Shown here: piece after piece, positions 51,604 through 62,643 of the stretch | Position numbering within the stretch: position 1 is the stretch's first letter | How the letters are laid out: each line of letters opens with the position of its first letter | Source of the DNA: Burkholderiales bacterium | GTDB taxonomy: Bacteria; Pseudomonadota; Gammaproteobacteria; Burkholderiales; Burkholderiaceae_C | Length of the DNA: 64,000 bases | Direction: 5' to 3' | Assembly (NCBI GenBank): GCA_016185015.1 | Contig: JACPOI010000020.1 | Coordinates: forward strand, 434,001 to 498,000 | Notes under the pieces: generated by a model | Databases searched by the model: none | Told to the model about the DNA's origin: nothing | Seen by the model: the letters and a program-made list of their open reading frames with translations, nothing else | Position numbers and translations under genes: made by a program

Positions 51604-51885
51604 GGCAGAACGCGTTGGGCGCGCGGTTGTTGTGCTCGTTGCGAATGTACACGGCGGCTGTTGATGGCCTGGTCCGCACCCGCTCGGCCCCTCGGTGCTG
51701 CTTCGGTGTTGCATTCGCGGGCCCGGTGTGGCGCCTGCGTTGCTGGCTGGCACGCCTCGGGTGCTTCAAGCATCACATTCATAACGTTAGCTAAGTGCTT
51801 AATTTAGAACAATATTTCAACTCTGAAAATTGTGTGAAAGTGTTTCTAAGTCCTTGATTTCATTGAAATTTTTCTGGTTCCCCTC

Positions 51886-51913
51886 TTGTCTGTCAGTGTT
51901 TTGCTGCTACAGT
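51886..51913 (+). promoter_or_regulatory. mraZ (dcw) promoter
   Basis: A -35 TTGTCT, a 16-bp spacer and an extended -10 TGC-TACAGT are placed so that transcription would begin near 51920, inside the phased MraZ repeats. The 51604-51995 interval between the HD-GYP gene and mraZ contains no gene; its middle, about 51780-51935, is the most AT-rich stretch of the window's right half. Confidence 0.5.
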
Positions 51914-51945
51914 GCAAAAAAGTGGAATTAAGTGGTGAAAAGTGC
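51911..51945 (+). promoter_or_regulatory. Four phased MraZ-binding repeats
   Basis: AGTGC, AGTGG, AGTGG and AGTGC start at 51911, 51921, 51931 and 51941, an exact 10-bp (one helical turn) period. MraZ in other bacteria binds short G-rich repeats spaced 10 bp apart before its own gene and represses the dcw operon. Confidence 0.7.
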
Positions 51946-51995
51946 GTCTGCGCTTTTCCCCTTCCCGTACTGGTGCAGAAAAAGGGGTTGTGCGC

Positions 51996-52424
51996 GTGTT
52001 TCAAGGGGCTTCGTCGCTGAGTCTGGATGCCAAGGGGCGGCTGTCTGTGCCGACCCGGCACCGTGACGTGCTCAGCGCCACGGCTGCCGGCCAGCTCACC
52101 ATCACCAAGCACCCGCACGGTTGCCTGATGGTCTTCCCGCGCCCCGAGTGGGAGAAGTTCCGCGAACGCATCGCCGCGCTGCCCATGGCGGCCCAGTGGT
52201 GGAAGCGCATCTTCCTGGGCAATGCCATGGACGTGGAGATGGACGGCACCGGCCGTGTGCTGGTCTCGCCCGAGCTGCGCGCCGCTGCTGGCATCACGCG
52301 CGACACCATGCTGCTGGGCATGGGCAACCATTTCGAACTCTGGGACAAGGCCACCTACGACGCGCAGGAGGCCCAGGCCATGCAGGGCGACATGCCGGAT
52401 GTCTTCAAGGACTTTTCCTTCTGA
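51996..52424 (+). CDS. mraZ: Transcriptional regulator MraZ
   Basis: A 142-residue protein with two SpoVT-AbrB-like swapped-hairpin domains ([19 protein letters not shown] at the start; [18 protein letters not shown] near 70-87). The GTG at 51996 gives the standard N-terminus; another GTG at 51990 and open frame to 51942 are possible but non-conserved. It is the first gene of the division/cell-wall cluster and acts as a repressor of it, with ring-shaped oligomers touching several operator repeats. rsmH follows nine bases after the stop. Confidence 0.93.
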   Translation: MFQGASSLSLDAKGRLSVPTRHRDVLSATAAGQLTITKHPHGCLMVFPRPEWEKFRERIAALPMAAQWWKRIFLGNAMDVEMDGTGRVLVSPELRAAAGITRDTMLLGMGNHFELWDKATYDAQEAQAMQGDMPDVFKDFSF

Positions 52425-52433
52425 AAGAAGACG

Positions 52434-53372
52434 GTGGAAACCTCCCCATGGACACATACCACCGTCTTGTTGAACGAAGCGATCACAGCCTTGCTCAACA
52501 AGCCGGACGAACTGGCGCCGGAGCCGGCCGATGGCCACTACGTGGACGCCACTTTCGGACGCGGCGGGCATTCCCGGCTGCTCCTGTCGAGGCTGTCGCC
52601 ACAAGGGCGGCTGACCGCCTTCGACAAGGACCTCGCGGCCATTGCCGAGGCGCAGACCATCGCGGACCCGCGCTTTGCCATCCGCCACCAGGGCTTCCGG
52701 CACCTGCACGAACTGCCACCGGCCAGTGCCGCCGGCATCCTCATGGACTTGGGCGTGAGCTCGCCCCAGATCGACGACCCTACCCGCGGTTTCAGCTTCC
52801 GTTTCGACGGACCGCTGGACATGCGCATGGACACCACGCGGGGCCAGAGCGTGGCGCAGTGGCTGGAAACAGCCGAAACCCGACAGATCGCGGAGGTGAT
52901 ACGTGACTACGGTGAAGAACGGTTTGCTGGCCAGATTGCAAAGGCGATTGTGGCGCGCCGACAGGACCGGGGCCCAGTTTCAAGCACCGGTGAACTGGCC
53001 CAGCTCGTGGCTGACACGGTCAAAACCCGCGAGTCGGGCCAGAACCCTGCAACGCGCACATTTCAGGCTCTTCGGATTTTCATCAACGCCGAGCTTGAGG
53101 AGCTGCAAGAAGCGCTAGAGGCAAGTCTCGATGTATTGCAACCCGGAGGACGGCTGGTCGTGATCAGTTTCCATTCGCTGGAAGACCGCATCGTCAAACA
53201 GTTCATCGCGCAGCATTCGCGCGAGGTCTACGACCGCCGTGCGCCTTTTGCCGTGGCCCCGCCGATGAAGCTGCGTGCGCTGGAGCGCATCAAGCCCTCG
53301 GCAGCCGAGGTGGCGGCCAACCCGCGCGCGCGCAGCGCCATCATGCGCGTGGCCTTGAGGACGCAGGCATGA
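52434..53372 (+). CDS. rsmH: 16S rRNA m4C1402 methyltransferase
   Basis: A 312-residue methyltransferase, formerly Mra[18 protein letters not shown] is the normal start (read from a GTG), [14 protein letters not shown] (about 39-52) is SAM motif [12 protein letters not shown] (about 104) is the catalytic segment, and [15 protein letters not shown] (about 242-256) is the family signature. It methylates the N4 of C1402 in the P site of 16S rRNA. Its stop overlaps the ftsL ATG by four bases. Confidence 0.95.
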   Translation: METSPWTHTTVLLNEAITALLNKPDELAPEPADGHYVDATFGRGGHSRLLLSRLSPQGRLTAFDKDLAAIAEAQTIADPRFAIRHQGFRHLHELPPASAAGILMDLGVSSPQIDDPTRGFSFRFDGPLDMRMDTTRGQSVAQWLETAETRQIAEVIRDYGEERFAGQIAKAIVARRQDRGPVSSTGELAQLVADTVKTRESGQNPATRTFQALRIFINAELEELQEALEASLDVLQPGGRLVVISFHSLEDRIVKQFIAQHSREVYDRRAPFAVAPPMKLRALERIKPSAAEVAANPRARSAIMRVALRTQA

Positions 53373-53698
53373 CGAGAGCGAACCTGGTCCTGCTGCTCGC
53401 CGTGCTGGCCAGCGCGCTCTATCTGGTGAGCGTGCAGTACGACTCGCGCCGCCTGTTTGCCGAGATCGACCGCGCCGTGCTGGAGGCGCGCCGCATCGAG
53501 ACCGAGCGCGAGCAGCTGGAGCTGCAAAAGCGCCAGCAGGCCACGGTGCAGCGCGTCGAGAAGCTGGCCAAGGACAAGCTGGACATGCGCGCGGCCACGC
53601 CGGCCATCACCGACTACGTGAGCTATCAGCCCTACAGCGGCAGCGTGCCGGCGGGTTCGGTCGTGCAGCCACGGGTCTCCGGGGGGCGCCTCCCATGA
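53369..53698 (+). CDS. ftsL: Cell division protein FtsL
   Basis: A 109-residue bitopic membrane protein: a helix near residues 4-22 ([19 protein letters not shown]), then a periplasmic coiled coil with heptads through [20 protein letters not shown] (about 32-51). It belongs to the FtsQLB divisome subcomplex that signals to FtsI/FtsW. FtsL is poorly conserved in sequence, so size, topology and position between rsmH and ftsI carry the call. The stop overlaps the ftsI start by four bases. Confidence 0.92.
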   Translation: MTRANLVLLLAVLASALYLVSVQYDSRRLFAEIDRAVLEARRIETEREQLELQKRQQATVQRVEKLAKDKLDMRAATPAITDYVSYQPYSGSVPAGSVVQPRVSGGRLP

Positions 53699-55434
53699 GC
53701 AGTCGTAGCATCCAGTACACCTCCAGCCCGCTGCTGGCCAGCCGCACGCCGGTGTGGCGCAGCAAGTTCGTGGTGGCCATGATCGCGCTGGCCTTCGTGG
53801 TGCTGGCCGGGCGCGCCGCCTACATCCAGGTCATCTCCAACGACTTCTTCCAGCGGCAGGGCCAGGTGCGTTTTGCGCGCACGCTCGAGCTGCCGGCCAA
53901 CCGCGGCCGCATCCTGGACCGCAACGGCCAGATCCTGGCGACCAGCGTGCTGGCGCCCAGCATCTGGGCCATCCCCGAGGACATCGATCGTGATCCGAAG
54001 CAGCTGCAGCGCCTGGCGCGGCTGCTGGAGATGCCGCTGTCCGATCTGAACCGCAAGCTGGAGGACGAGGACAAGACCTTCGTCTGGCTCAAGCGCCAGG
54101 TCGACGAGTCCGTGGCCAAGCAGATTGCCGCGCTCGAGATCAAGGGTGTCTACCAGCGCAAGGAGTACAAGCGCCAGTACCCCGAGGGCGAGGTGGCCGC
54201 GCACCTAGTCGGGTTCACCAACGTGGAAGACCACGGGCAGGAGGGCGTGGAGCTGGCCTTCAACCAGACCCTGGCGGGCAAACCCGGCTCACGCCGTGTC
54301 ATCAAGGACCGCCTGGGCAGCGTGATCGAGGCGGTGGGCGCGCAGGTGCCGCCGGTCGAGGGGCGCGACGTGCAGCTGTCCATCGACAGCAAGATCCAGT
54401 TCTTTGCCTACCAGCGCCTCAAGCAGGCCGTGCGCGACCATCAGGCCAAGGCTGGCAGCGTGGTGGTGCTCGACGCCCAGACCGGCGAGATGCTGGCGCT
54501 GGCCAACTACCCGAGCTACACGCCAGGCAAGCGCCAGGGTTTCAAGGACGCCCTGCGCAACCGCGCGCTGACCGATTCCTTCGAGCCCGGCTCCACCGTC
54601 AAGCCCTTCGTCGCCGCACTGGCGCTGGAGAAGGGCCTGGTCACGCCAGCCACTTCGATCCAGATCAGCGGCAGCGGCCGCATGAACGTGGGCAACGCCA
54701 CCATCAGCGACACCCATGCCTATGCCGTGCTGACCCTCAACGAGGTGGTGCAGAAGTCCAGCAACATCGGCATGGTCAAGCTGGCCATGCAGATGCCGGC
54801 GCGTGACCTGTGGGAGATGTACAGCCAGGTCGGTTTCGGCCAGCGCCCGCAGCTGCCTTTCCCGGGCGCCGTCAGCGGCCGCCTGCGCCCCTGGAAGACC
54901 TGGCGCCCCATCGAGCACGCCACCATGAGCTACGGCTACGGCCTGTCCATCAGCCTGGTGCAGCTGGCACATGCCTACACCGTGTTCGCACACGATGGCG
55001 AGCTGATGCCGGTGACGCTGCAAAAAGCACAGGGGCCGGTGGCCGGTGTGCGCCTGCTGGAGGCGCGCCATGCGCGCGCCGTGCGCCATATGTTGCAGCT
55101 GGCCGCCGGGCCGGGCGGCACGGCGCCCAAGGCGCAGACCATGGGTTACTCGGTGGGCGGCAAGACCGGCACCGCGCGCAAACAGGAAGGCCGTGGTTAT
55201 GCCGACAAGAAATACCGCAGCTTCTTCGTGGGCCTGGCGCCGGTGGCCCACCCGCGCATCATCGTGGCCGTGCTGATCGACGAGCCCGATGCCGGCAAGT
55301 ACTACGGCGGTGACGTGGCCGCCCCCGTGTTCAGCGAGACCGTGCAGCAGACCCTGCACCTGCTAGGCGTGCAGCCCGACATCGAGGTCAAGCCGCAGAT
55401 CGTGGCGCAGATGGGGGAGGGCGTCGCATGGTGA
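53695..55434 (+). CDS. ftsI: Peptidoglycan transpeptidase FtsI (PBP3)
   Basis: A 579-residue class B penicillin-binding protein: membrane helix about 21-41, dimerisation region with RGRILDRNGQIL (about 68-79), and transpeptidase domain carrying SxxK in EPGSTVKPF (Ser300), SxN in KSSNIGMVKL (about 354) and KTG in GGKTGTARK (about 488). It crosslinks septal peptidoglycan with FtsW, encoded at 61.4 kb. ATG overlaps the ftsL stop; the murE ATG overlaps its own stop by seven bases. Confidence 0.95.
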   Translation: MSSRSIQYTSSPLLASRTPVWRSKFVVAMIALAFVVLAGRAAYIQVISNDFFQRQGQVRFARTLELPANRGRILDRNGQILATSVLAPSIWAIPEDIDRDPKQLQRLARLLEMPLSDLNRKLEDEDKTFVWLKRQVDESVAKQIAALEIKGVYQRKEYKRQYPEGEVAAHLVGFTNVEDHGQEGVELAFNQTLAGKPGSRRVIKDRLGSVIEAVGAQVPPVEGRDVQLSIDSKIQFFAYQRLKQAVRDHQAKAGSVVVLDAQTGEMLALANYPSYTPGKRQGFKDALRNRALTDSFEPGSTVKPFVAALALEKGLVTPATSIQISGSGRMNVGNATISDTHAYAVLTLNEVVQKSSNIGMVKLAMQMPARDLWEMYSQVGFGQRPQLPFPGAVSGRLRPWKTWRPIEHATMSYGYGLSISLVQLAHAYTVFAHDGELMPVTLQKAQGPVAGVRLLEARHARAVRHMLQLAAGPGGTAPKAQTMGYSVGGKTGTARKQEGRGYADKKYRSFFVGLAPVAHPRIIVAVLIDEPDAGKYYGGDVAAPVFSETVQQTLHLLGVQPDIEVKPQIVAQMGEGVAW

Positions 55435-56948
55435 CCGAACTCCACACCCCCGTGCAGGCCGCCCAGTGGCTGCATGGCCGCGTGCGCGGCGTGCTGCAGA
55501 CCGACAGCCGGCGCGTGGGCGCGGGCGACGGTTTCATCGCCTGGCCGGGCGCGGCGCGCGATGGGCGTCAGTTTGTGCCGGGCGCGCTGGCCCAGGGGGC
55601 GCTGGCCTGCCTGGTCGAGCGCAGCGGCGCCGACGTCTACGGCTTTGCCGATGAACACATTGCGGCCTACACCGGCCTGAAGGCGGCCAGCGGCCCGATC
55701 GCGGCGGCCTATTACGAACAGCCTTCGCAGCAGCTCGATGTGCTGGCGGTCACGGGCACCAACGGCAAGACCTCGACCAGCTGGTGGCTGGCGCAGGCGC
55801 TGGGTGCACTCCAGCCGCCGCAAGCCTGCGGGCTGATCGGCACCCTGGGTGTGGGCCGTGTGCCGGCGCCGGGCTCGGCACACGCCGGCGCCATCGTCAG
55901 CACCGGCCTGACCACCCCCGATCCGGTGCTGCTGCAGCAGACCCTGCGCCGTTTTGTCGACGAGGGCCTGACGGCCTGCGCCATCGAGGCCTCGTCCATT
56001 GGCATCAGCGAACGGCGCCTGGATGGCACGCGTATCCGCACGGCCATCTTCACCAATTTCACGCAGGACCACCTGGACTACCACGGCAGCATGGAAGCCT
56101 ATTGGCTGGCCAAGGCCGAGCTGTTCGACTGGCCGGGCCTGCGCGCGGCGGTGATCAACCTCGACGACCCCAAGGGGGTCGAGCTGGCCGCGACGCTGGC
56201 GGCGCGTGCGCTCGACCTGTGGACGGTTTCCCTGCAGCCCGATGCCGGTGCACGCCTGGTCGCGCAAGACATCCACATGGGAGCACGCGGCGTGCAGTTC
56301 ACGGTCCGCGAAGGCGAGGCCCGCGTTCCGCTGAGCACGCAGACCCTGGGCGACTACAACGTGAGCAATCTGCTGGGCGTGATCGCCACGCTGCGCACCC
56401 TGGGTGTCCCGCTGGTCGACGCGGTGCTCGCCTGTCATGAACTTCAGCCGGTGCCGGGCCGCATGGAATTTCAGGACGGTGTCGATCTGCCGCTGGCCGT
56501 GGTGGATTACGCCCACACGCCTGACGCGCTGGCCCAGGTGCTGCAGACCCTCAAGCCACTGGCCACACAACGCGGCGGCCGGCTGTGGTGCGTGTTCGGC
56601 TGCGGTGGCGACCGCGATCCGCACAAGCGCCCGCTCATGGGTGCGGCAGCGACACAGCATGCGGACCACATCGTGTTGACCAATGACAACCCTCGCAGCG
56701 AGGCTCCGGAGGCCATCGTGGCGCAGATCCGTCCGGGCTTGGCGGGCCATGGCGCCGTGCAGATCAAGCTGGATCGGGCGCAGGCCATCGCACTTGCGCT
56801 GGGCCAGGCCGATGCCCGCGACGTGGTGCTGGTGGCCGGCAAGGGCCACGAGGATTACCAGGAAACGGCTGGCGTGCGCCAGCCCTTCTCCGACCGGCAG
56901 CAGGTGGGCCTGGCGCTGCAGGCGCGCCGGACGGGGGTGCGCTCATGA
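55428..56948 (+). CDS. murE: UDP-MurNAc-L-Ala-D-Glu:meso-DAP ligase
   Basis: A 506-residue Mur ligase: N-terminal UDP-MurNAc-peptide domain (about 1-100), central ATPase with VTGTNGKTSTSWW (about 108), ASSIGISERRLDG near 188, and C-terminal domain. The specificity motif DNPR, in TNDNPRSEAP (about 418), marks meso-diaminopimelate as the added amino acid, which matches the presence of dapF. The ATG at 55428 overlaps the ftsI stop; murF's ATG overlaps its own stop by four bases. Confidence 0.95.
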   Translation: MVTELHTPVQAAQWLHGRVRGVLQTDSRRVGAGDGFIAWPGAARDGRQFVPGALAQGALACLVERSGADVYGFADEHIAAYTGLKAASGPIAAAYYEQPSQQLDVLAVTGTNGKTSTSWWLAQALGALQPPQACGLIGTLGVGRVPAPGSAHAGAIVSTGLTTPDPVLLQQTLRRFVDEGLTACAIEASSIGISERRLDGTRIRTAIFTNFTQDHLDYHGSMEAYWLAKAELFDWPGLRAAVINLDDPKGVELAATLAARALDLWTVSLQPDAGARLVAQDIHMGARGVQFTVREGEARVPLSTQTLGDYNVSNLLGVIATLRTLGVPLVDAVLACHELQPVPGRMEFQDGVDLPLAVVDYAHTPDALAQVLQTLKPLATQRGGRLWCVFGCGGDRDPHKRPLMGAAATQHADHIVLTNDNPRSEAPEAIVAQIRPGLAGHGAVQIKLDRAQAIALALGQADARDVVLVAGKGHEDYQETAGVRQPFSDRQQVGLALQARRTGVRS

Positions 56949-58369
56949 GCGCCCACACCATCATGTTCAACCTGCAGCAGGCCCTGCCCTGGCTGGCCGG
57001 TGCGCGCCTGGTCGGTGACGGCCTGGTCGGCGTGCAGCGTGTGCACAGCGACACCCGCACCCTGCAGCACGGCGATCTGTTCGTGGCGCTCCAGGGCGAG
57101 CGCTTCGACGGCAACACCTTCCTGGCCCAGGCGCAACATGCCGGCGCGGTGGCGGCGTTGTGCAGCGACGAGGCAGCATTGCGCGCCAGCGGCCTGAGCG
57201 GCCTGGTGGTGCCAGACAGCAAGCGGGCGCTGGGCCAGCTGGCCACGGGCTGGCGTGCGCAGTTCAAGCTGCCGCTGATCGCCGTGACCGGCAGCAACGG
57301 CAAGACCACGGTGACGCAGATGGTTGCCGCCATCCTGCGCGCCTGGAAGCCGCAGGCCACGCTGGCCACCGAAGGCAACCTCAACAACGAGATCGGCGTG
57401 CCGCTGACCCTGCTGCGCCTGCGCGCCACCCACCAGCTGGCGGTGGTGGAGCTGGGCATGAACCATCCCGGCGAGATCGCCGTGCTGGCGGCCATGGCCC
57501 AGCCCACGGTGGCTCTGGTCAACAACGCGCAGCGCGAGCACCTGGAATTCATGGCCAGCATCGAAGCCGTGGCGCGCGAGAACGGCGCCGTGATTACGGC
57601 GCTGGGCGGCAGCGGCACGGCCGTGTACCCGGCCGACGATGCCTGGAGCGGCTTGTGGCACGAGCTTGCGGGTGGGCGGGCCCAGCTGACCTTCGCCATC
57701 GGCGGGGACGCGGCCGCCCCCGACCTGAGCTGCAGGCCACCGGTCTGGACCGGCGAAGGCTGGCAGGTCCAGGCGCGCACGCCGGCGGGCGCCTTGAACT
57801 ACACGCTGCGCGTGGCCGGCCTGCACAACGTCAAGAACTCCCTGGCCGCCGCCGCCTGTGCCTTGGCCGCCGGCGTGCCGCTGTCGCATATCGCGCTCGG
57901 GCTGGAGGCCTTCGAGCCGGTCAAGGGGCGCTCGCGTGCCCTGGCCTTGCCACTGGGTGGCCGCACGCTGACCCTGGTGGACGACAGCTACAACGCCAAC
58001 CCGGATTCGGTGCGCGCTGCCATCGATGTGCTGGCCGGCCTGCCCGGCCCGCGCCTGCTGGTGCTGGGCGACATGGGGGAGGTGGGCAGCGAAGGCCCGC
58101 GTTTCCACGCCGAGGTCGGCGCCTATGCGCGCGAACGCGGCGTCGAGCAGCTCTACGCGCTGGGCGAGCAGACGGCGCAGAGCGTGGCGCATTTCAAGGG
58201 CGGGCGCCATTTTGACGACGTCGAGGCCCTGAATGCCGCCGTGTTGCTGGCCCTGCCCGGTCTGGCCAGCGTGCTGGTCAAGGGCTCGCGTTTCATGCGC
58301 ATGGAGCGGGTGGTGCAGGCGGTGAGCGCCCACGCCGAACAGAACAAGGAAGAACATCATGCTGCTTAG
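56945..58369 (+). CDS. murF: UDP-MurNAc-tripeptide D-Ala-D-Ala ligase
   Basis: A 474-residue Mur ligase that adds D-Ala-D-Ala. [21 protein letters not shown] (about 35-55, key residues DTR and GDLFVAL) binds the substrate, [13 protein letters not shown] (about 116) is the P-loop, [15 protein letters not shown] (about 165) and [14 protein letters not shown] (about 345) are typical MurF blocks. ATG at 56945 reads [15 protein letters not shown]; a second ATG (MFNLQQA) is six codons later. It overlaps murE by four and mraY by eleven bases. Confidence 0.94.
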   Translation: MSAHTIMFNLQQALPWLAGARLVGDGLVGVQRVHSDTRTLQHGDLFVALQGERFDGNTFLAQAQHAGAVAALCSDEAALRASGLSGLVVPDSKRALGQLATGWRAQFKLPLIAVTGSNGKTTVTQMVAAILRAWKPQATLATEGNLNNEIGVPLTLLRLRATHQLAVVELGMNHPGEIAVLAAMAQPTVALVNNAQREHLEFMASIEAVARENGAVITALGGSGTAVYPADDAWSGLWHELAGGRAQLTFAIGGDAAAPDLSCRPPVWTGEGWQVQARTPAGALNYTLRVAGLHNVKNSLAAAACALAAGVPLSHIALGLEAFEPVKGRSRALALPLGGRTLTLVDDSYNANPDSVRAAIDVLAGLPGPRLLVLGDMGEVGSEGPRFHAEVGAYARERGVEQLYALGEQTAQSVAHFKGGRHFDDVEALNAAVLLALPGLASVLVKGSRFMRMERVVQAVSAHAEQNKEEHHAA

Positions 58370-59537
58370 CCTGGCCCAGTGGCTCCAGACCATCTCGCCC
58401 GAATTCGGCTACTTCCGGGTCTTCCAGTACCTGACCTTCCGCGCCGTCATGGCCGCAGTGACCGCGCTGCTCATCGGCCTGTTGGCCGGGCCTTACGTGA
58501 TCCGCCGCCTGACCGAACTCAAGATCGGCCAGCCGGTACGCGGCTACGGCATGGAGACGCATCTGTCCAAGAGCGGCACGCCCACCATGGGCGGCGTGCT
58601 GATCCTGATGGCCATCGGCATCTCGACCCTGCTGTGGTTCGACCTGTCCAACCGCTTCGTCTGGATCGTGCTGCTGGTCACGCTGGGTTTCGGCGCCATC
58701 GGTTGGGTCGACGACTGGCGCAAGGTGGTCAACAAGGACCCCGAGGGCATGCGTTCGCGCGAAAAGTATTTCTGGCAGTCGGTGGTCGGCCTGATCGCCG
58801 CCTTCTACCTCGTCTTCTCGATTTCCGGCAGCAGCAACCAGGACGTTTGGGAGTTATTCGTCACCTGGGTTCGGTCGGGCTTCTCGGTCGATCTGCCGGC
58901 GAAAGCCGGCCTGCTGCTTCCTTTCTTCAAACAGGTCAGCTACCCGCTGGGGGTGATCGGCTTCGTCGTGCTGACCTATCTGGTCATCGTCGGCGCCAGC
59001 AATGCGGTGAACCTGACCGACGGCCTGGACGGCCTGGCCATCATGCCGGTCGTCATGGTCGGCTCGGCCCTGGGCGTCTTTGCCTATGTGACCGGCAGCG
59101 CCGTCTATTCCAAGTACCTGTTCTTCCCGCACATTCCCGGTTCGGGCGAACTGCTGATCTTCTGCGCTGCGATGGCCGGCGCCGGCCTGGCCTTCCTGTG
59201 GTTCAACGCGCACCCGGCCCAGGTCTTCATGGGCGATGTGGGCGCGCTGGCCCTGGGCGGTGCCCTGGGCACCATTGCCGTCATCGTGCGCCAGGAAATC
59301 GTGCTGGCCATCATGGGCGGCATCTTCGTGGCCGAGGCCGTGTCGGTGATGTTGCAGGTCTCCTACTTCAAGTACACCAAACGCAAATACGGCGAAGGCC
59401 GCCGCATCCTGAAGATGGCGCCGCTGCACCACCACTTCGAGAAGAGCGGCTGGAAAGAGACCCAGGTGGTCGTGCGCTTCTGGATCATCACCATGCTGCT
59501 GTGCCTGGTGGGACTGTCGACCTTGAAACTGCGATGA
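58359..59537 (+). CDS. mraY: Phospho-MurNAc-pentapeptide transferase
   Basis: A 392-residue integral membrane enzyme (ten helices) making lipid I from UDP-MurNAc-pentapeptide and undecaprenyl phosphate. Catalytic and conserved segments are present: [14 protein letters not shown] (about 68), DDWRKV (about 121), [13 protein letters not shown] (about 217-229) and [14 protein letters not shown] (about 290), with [15 protein letters not shown] at the end. Lys and Asp placement is normal. The stop overlaps the murD ATG by four bases. Confidence 0.96.
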   Translation: MLLSLAQWLQTISPEFGYFRVFQYLTFRAVMAAVTALLIGLLAGPYVIRRLTELKIGQPVRGYGMETHLSKSGTPTMGGVLILMAIGISTLLWFDLSNRFVWIVLLVTLGFGAIGWVDDWRKVVNKDPEGMRSREKYFWQSVVGLIAAFYLVFSISGSSNQDVWELFVTWVRSGFSVDLPAKAGLLLPFFKQVSYPLGVIGFVVLTYLVIVGASNAVNLTDGLDGLAIMPVVMVGSALGVFAYVTGSAVYSKYLFFPHIPGSGELLIFCAAMAGAGLAFLWFNAHPAQVFMGDVGALALGGALGTIAVIVRQEIVLAIMGGIFVAEAVSVMLQVSYFKYTKRKYGEGRRILKMAPLHHHFEKSGWKETQVVVRFWIITMLLCLVGLSTLKLR

Positions 59538-61396
59538 ACGAGAACGAACACCCTGACGATCTGCCCCAGCCGGTGCCGCCTCAGGACGAGGCGGCTTCGG
59601 TGTCTGTGCCGACGCCGTGCGCAAGCGACGCGCCCGTTGCCGAGGGCATACAGGACGCGCCGCTGCCTGCTGTCGATGCCGAACCCCAGGTCACCTTGTC
59701 CGCGACCGGCAAGCCGGCCAAGCGCCCCCTGCCTGAGACCCTGACGGCCGCGCGTGACGCAGCGGCCTTTGTCGCCCAACTGTTCACCGATGCGGGCACG
59801 CCCGAGCCGTCGGCGCCGGTCGCGCCGGATGAAGGCAGTGGTGCCATCCCTCAGGAAGAGGCGCCCGCCAGCGAGCCGGCGCCCGAGCCCGTGGTGTCAC
59901 CTTTGCAAGACCAGCACGTGCTGGTGCTGGGCCTGGGGGCCTCAGGCCTGGCCATGGTCCGCTGGTGCGTGCGCCAAGGCGCACGCGTGACGGTGGCCGA
60001 TACCCGTGCTGCACCGCCCCAGCTGGCCCAGCTGCAGGCCGAGTTGCCGCAGGTGGTTTTCCGTGCGGGTGCTTTCGAGGCGGGTCTGGTCGAGGGGCAG
60101 GACATCCGTGCCGTCTTCAAGAGCCCGGGCCTGTCGCCCGCCATGGTGGTGCCGGTCTGGCAGGCGGCGCAGGCCATGGGTCTGTGGGTGGGCGGTGAAC
60201 TGGATCTGTTTGCACGGGGCCTGCGTGATCTGCAGACCGAGCGGGCGTATGCCCCCAAGATCCTGGCGATCACCGGCACGAACGGCAAGACCACCACCAC
60301 TGCGCTCACCGGCCAGCTGGTGGCGCATGCGGACAAGACCGTGGCGGTGGCCGGCAATATCGGCCCCAGCCTGCTGGACACGCTGGCGCTGCATATCGAT
60401 GCGGGCACCTTGCCCGAGGTCTGGGTGCTGGAGTTGTCCAGTTTCCAGCTCGATGGCGTCCAGGGTTTCGAGCCCACAGCGGCCGCGGTGCTGAACCTGA
60501 CACAGGATCACCTGGACTGGCACGGCAGCATGGAAGCCTACGGGGCGGCCAAGGCGCGCATCTTTGGCGAACAGGGCCTGCTGGTGCTCAACCGCGACGA
60601 CCCGGCGGTGATGGCCCTGATGCCCGAGCCGGTGCGTGCCAAGCTGCAAAAGCCGCAGTGGCGCGAGTACGTGAGCTTCGGCGCCGAGATGCCACAACGT
60701 CCGGGCGACTACGGCATCGAGCTGGTCAACGGCATGGCCTGGCTGGTGCGGGCCGTGGAGGCCGACGAAACGCAGAAACGCAAGCGCGGCGAAGAGGTGG
60801 AGCTGTTCATCCAGCGCCTGATGCCGGCCGACGCGCTGCGCATCCGCGGTCGCCACAACGCCACCAACGCCCTGGCGGCGCTGGCGCTGGCCCAGGCGGC
60901 CGGTTGCGCGCTGGGCCCCATGCTCTATGGCCTGCGCGAATACCGGGGCGAGCCGCACCGGGTGGAGCCGGTGGCCATCGTCAATGACGTCGAGTATTTC
61001 GACGACAGCAAGGGCACCAATGTGGGGGCCACCGTGGCGGCCCTGACCGGCCTGGGAACCGAGCGGCGCATCGTCGTCATCCTCGGCGGCGATGGCAAGG
61101 GGCAGGACTTTGCGCCGCTCTTCGGGCCGGTGCAGCGTTATGCCCGCGCGGTCGTGCTGATCGGGCGCGATGCGCCCGCCATCCGTGCGGCGGTGCAGGG
61201 CACGGGCGTGCCCCTGCTGGACGCAGCCACCTTGCCCGAGGCCGTCGCCCTGGCCCGCGCACAGGCGCAGGCGGGGGACGCCGTGCTCCTGTCGCCGGCC
61301 TGCGCCAGTTTCGACATGTTCAAGGATTACGAGCACCGCGCCAAAGTCTTCGTCGAGGCGGTACAGACCCTGTCGAACGAGGGGGGGCTGGCATGA
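59534..61396 (+). CDS. murD: UDP-MurNAc-L-Ala:D-Glu ligase with an N-terminal extension
   Basis: At 620 residues it is about 170 longer than E. coli MurD. From about residue 125 the ligase begins ([20 protein letters not shown]), with P-loop [13 protein letters not shown] (about 246), [14 protein letters not shown] (about 319) and [10 protein letters not shown] (about 493). A shorter acidic insert occurs near 412. The first 125 residues are rich in Pro, Ala, Glu and Asp and look disordered. The ATG overlaps the mraY stop by four bases, and no internal ATG close to residue 125 offers a clear alternative, so the extension is probably made. Confidence 0.93.
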   Translation: MNENEHPDDLPQPVPPQDEAASVSVPTPCASDAPVAEGIQDAPLPAVDAEPQVTLSATGKPAKRPLPETLTAARDAAAFVAQLFTDAGTPEPSAPVAPDEGSGAIPQEEAPASEPAPEPVVSPLQDQHVLVLGLGASGLAMVRWCVRQGARVTVADTRAAPPQLAQLQAELPQVVFRAGAFEAGLVEGQDIRAVFKSPGLSPAMVVPVWQAAQAMGLWVGGELDLFARGLRDLQTERAYAPKILAITGTNGKTTTTALTGQLVAHADKTVAVAGNIGPSLLDTLALHIDAGTLPEVWVLELSSFQLDGVQGFEPTAAAVLNLTQDHLDWHGSMEAYGAAKARIFGEQGLLVLNRDDPAVMALMPEPVRAKLQKPQWREYVSFGAEMPQRPGDYGIELVNGMAWLVRAVEADETQKRKRGEEVELFIQRLMPADALRIRGRHNATNALAALALAQAAGCALGPMLYGLREYRGEPHRVEPVAIVNDVEYFDDSKGTNVGATVAALTGLGTERRIVVILGGDGKGQDFAPLFGPVQRYARAVVLIGRDAPAIRAAVQGTGVPLLDAATLPEAVALARAQAQAGDAVLLSPACASFDMFKDYEHRAKVFVEAVQTLSNEGGLA

Positions 61397-62643
61397 CGGT
61401 CTTGGCGCAACGCATCCGTGGTTGGTTCGGCGGCGCGCCGGCGACCGATGCCTTGCCCGTGCGACTGGGCCACCAGGGCTTCGCGCGTAGCAGCAACCAG
61501 CCGGTGCGCCTGTCCGACTTCGACCATGCCCTGGTCTGGGTGGTGGTCGCCCTGCTGGCCTGGGGGCTGGTGATGGTGTACTCGGCCTCCATCGCCCTGC
61601 CCGACAACCCAAAGTTCGGGCGTTACGCCCACACGCATTTCCTGACACGCCACCTGCTGTCGCTGGTGGTGGCTTTCGTGGCGGCGCTGATCGCCTTCCA
61701 GATTCCCATGGCCCGGTGGGAGAAGCTGGCGCCTTGGCTGCTGGTGGTCGCGCTGGTCCTGCTGGTGGCGGTGCTGATCCCCGGCATCGGCAAGGGCGTG
61801 AACGGCGCACGGCGCTGGATCTCCCTGGGCGTCATGAATTTCCAGCCCTCGGAACTGGCCAAGCTGGCGGTGCTGCTGTATGCGGCCGACTACATGGTGC
61901 GCAAGATGGACGTGAAGGAGCACTTCTTCCGCGCCGTGGCACCCATGGGCGCGGCCGTGGCCATCATCGGCCTGCTGCTGCTGGCCGAGCCCGACATGGG
62001 CGCCTTCATGGTGATCGCCGTGATCGCCATGGGCATCCTGTTCCTGGGTGGAGTGAACGCCCGCATGTTCTTCCTGATCGCCGCCATCCTGCTGGTGGCA
62101 TTTGTGCTGATGATCGCCCTGAGCGAATGGCGGCGCGAGCGCATCTTTGCCTACCTCAACCCCTGGGACGAGCGCCACACCCTGGGCAAGGGTTACCAGC
62201 TCTCGCATTCGCTGATCGCCTTCGGGCGTGGCCAGATCTTCGGCGTGGGCCTGGGCGGCAGCGTCGAGAAACTGCACTGGCTGCCCGAGGCCCACACCGA
62301 CTTCCTGTTGGCCGTGATCGGCGAGGAGTTCGGCCTGCTGGGCGTGCTGACCATCGTCGCGCTGTTCTTCTGGCTGACCCGCCGTGTCATGCACATCGGC
62401 CGCCAGGCCATCGCGCTGGACCGCGTCTTCGCCGGCCTCGTGGCGCAGGGCGTGGGGGTGTGGATGGGGTTCCAGGCCTTCATCAACATGGGCGTGAACC
62501 TCGGCGCGCTGCCGACCAAGGGCCTGACCCTGCCCTTCATGAGCTACGGCGGCTCGGCCATCCTGATGAATATGGTGGCGGTGGCCATCGTGCTGCGTAT
62601 CGACTACGAAAACCGGCAACTGATGCACGGAGGGCGATCATGA
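61393..62643 (+). CDS. ftsW: Septal peptidoglycan polymerase FtsW (SEDS)
   Basis: A 416-residue SEDS membrane protein with about ten helices after a cytoplasmic N-terminal tail of about 45 residues. Conserved SEDS features are [10 protein letters not shown] (about 56), [11 protein letters not shown]-type segment ([12 protein letters not shown], about 135), the periplasmic catalytic loop with [19 protein letters not shown] (about 257-275), and [17 protein letters not shown] near 372-388. It polymerises glycan strands with FtsI. Four-base overlap with murD. Confidence 0.94.
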   Translation: MTVLAQRIRGWFGGAPATDALPVRLGHQGFARSSNQPVRLSDFDHALVWVVVALLAWGLVMVYSASIALPDNPKFGRYAHTHFLTRHLLSLVVAFVAALIAFQIPMARWEKLAPWLLVVALVLLVAVLIPGIGKGVNGARRWISLGVMNFQPSELAKLAVLLYAADYMVRKMDVKEHFFRAVAPMGAAVAIIGLLLLAEPDMGAFMVIAVIAMGILFLGGVNARMFFLIAAILLVAFVLMIALSEWRRERIFAYLNPWDERHTLGKGYQLSHSLIAFGRGQIFGVGLGGSVEKLHWLPEAHTDFLLAVIGEEFGLLGVLTIVALFFWLTRRVMHIGRQAIALDRVFAGLVAQGVGVWMGFQAFINMGVNLGALPTKGLTLPFMSYGGSAILMNMVAVAIVLRIDYENRQLMHGGRS

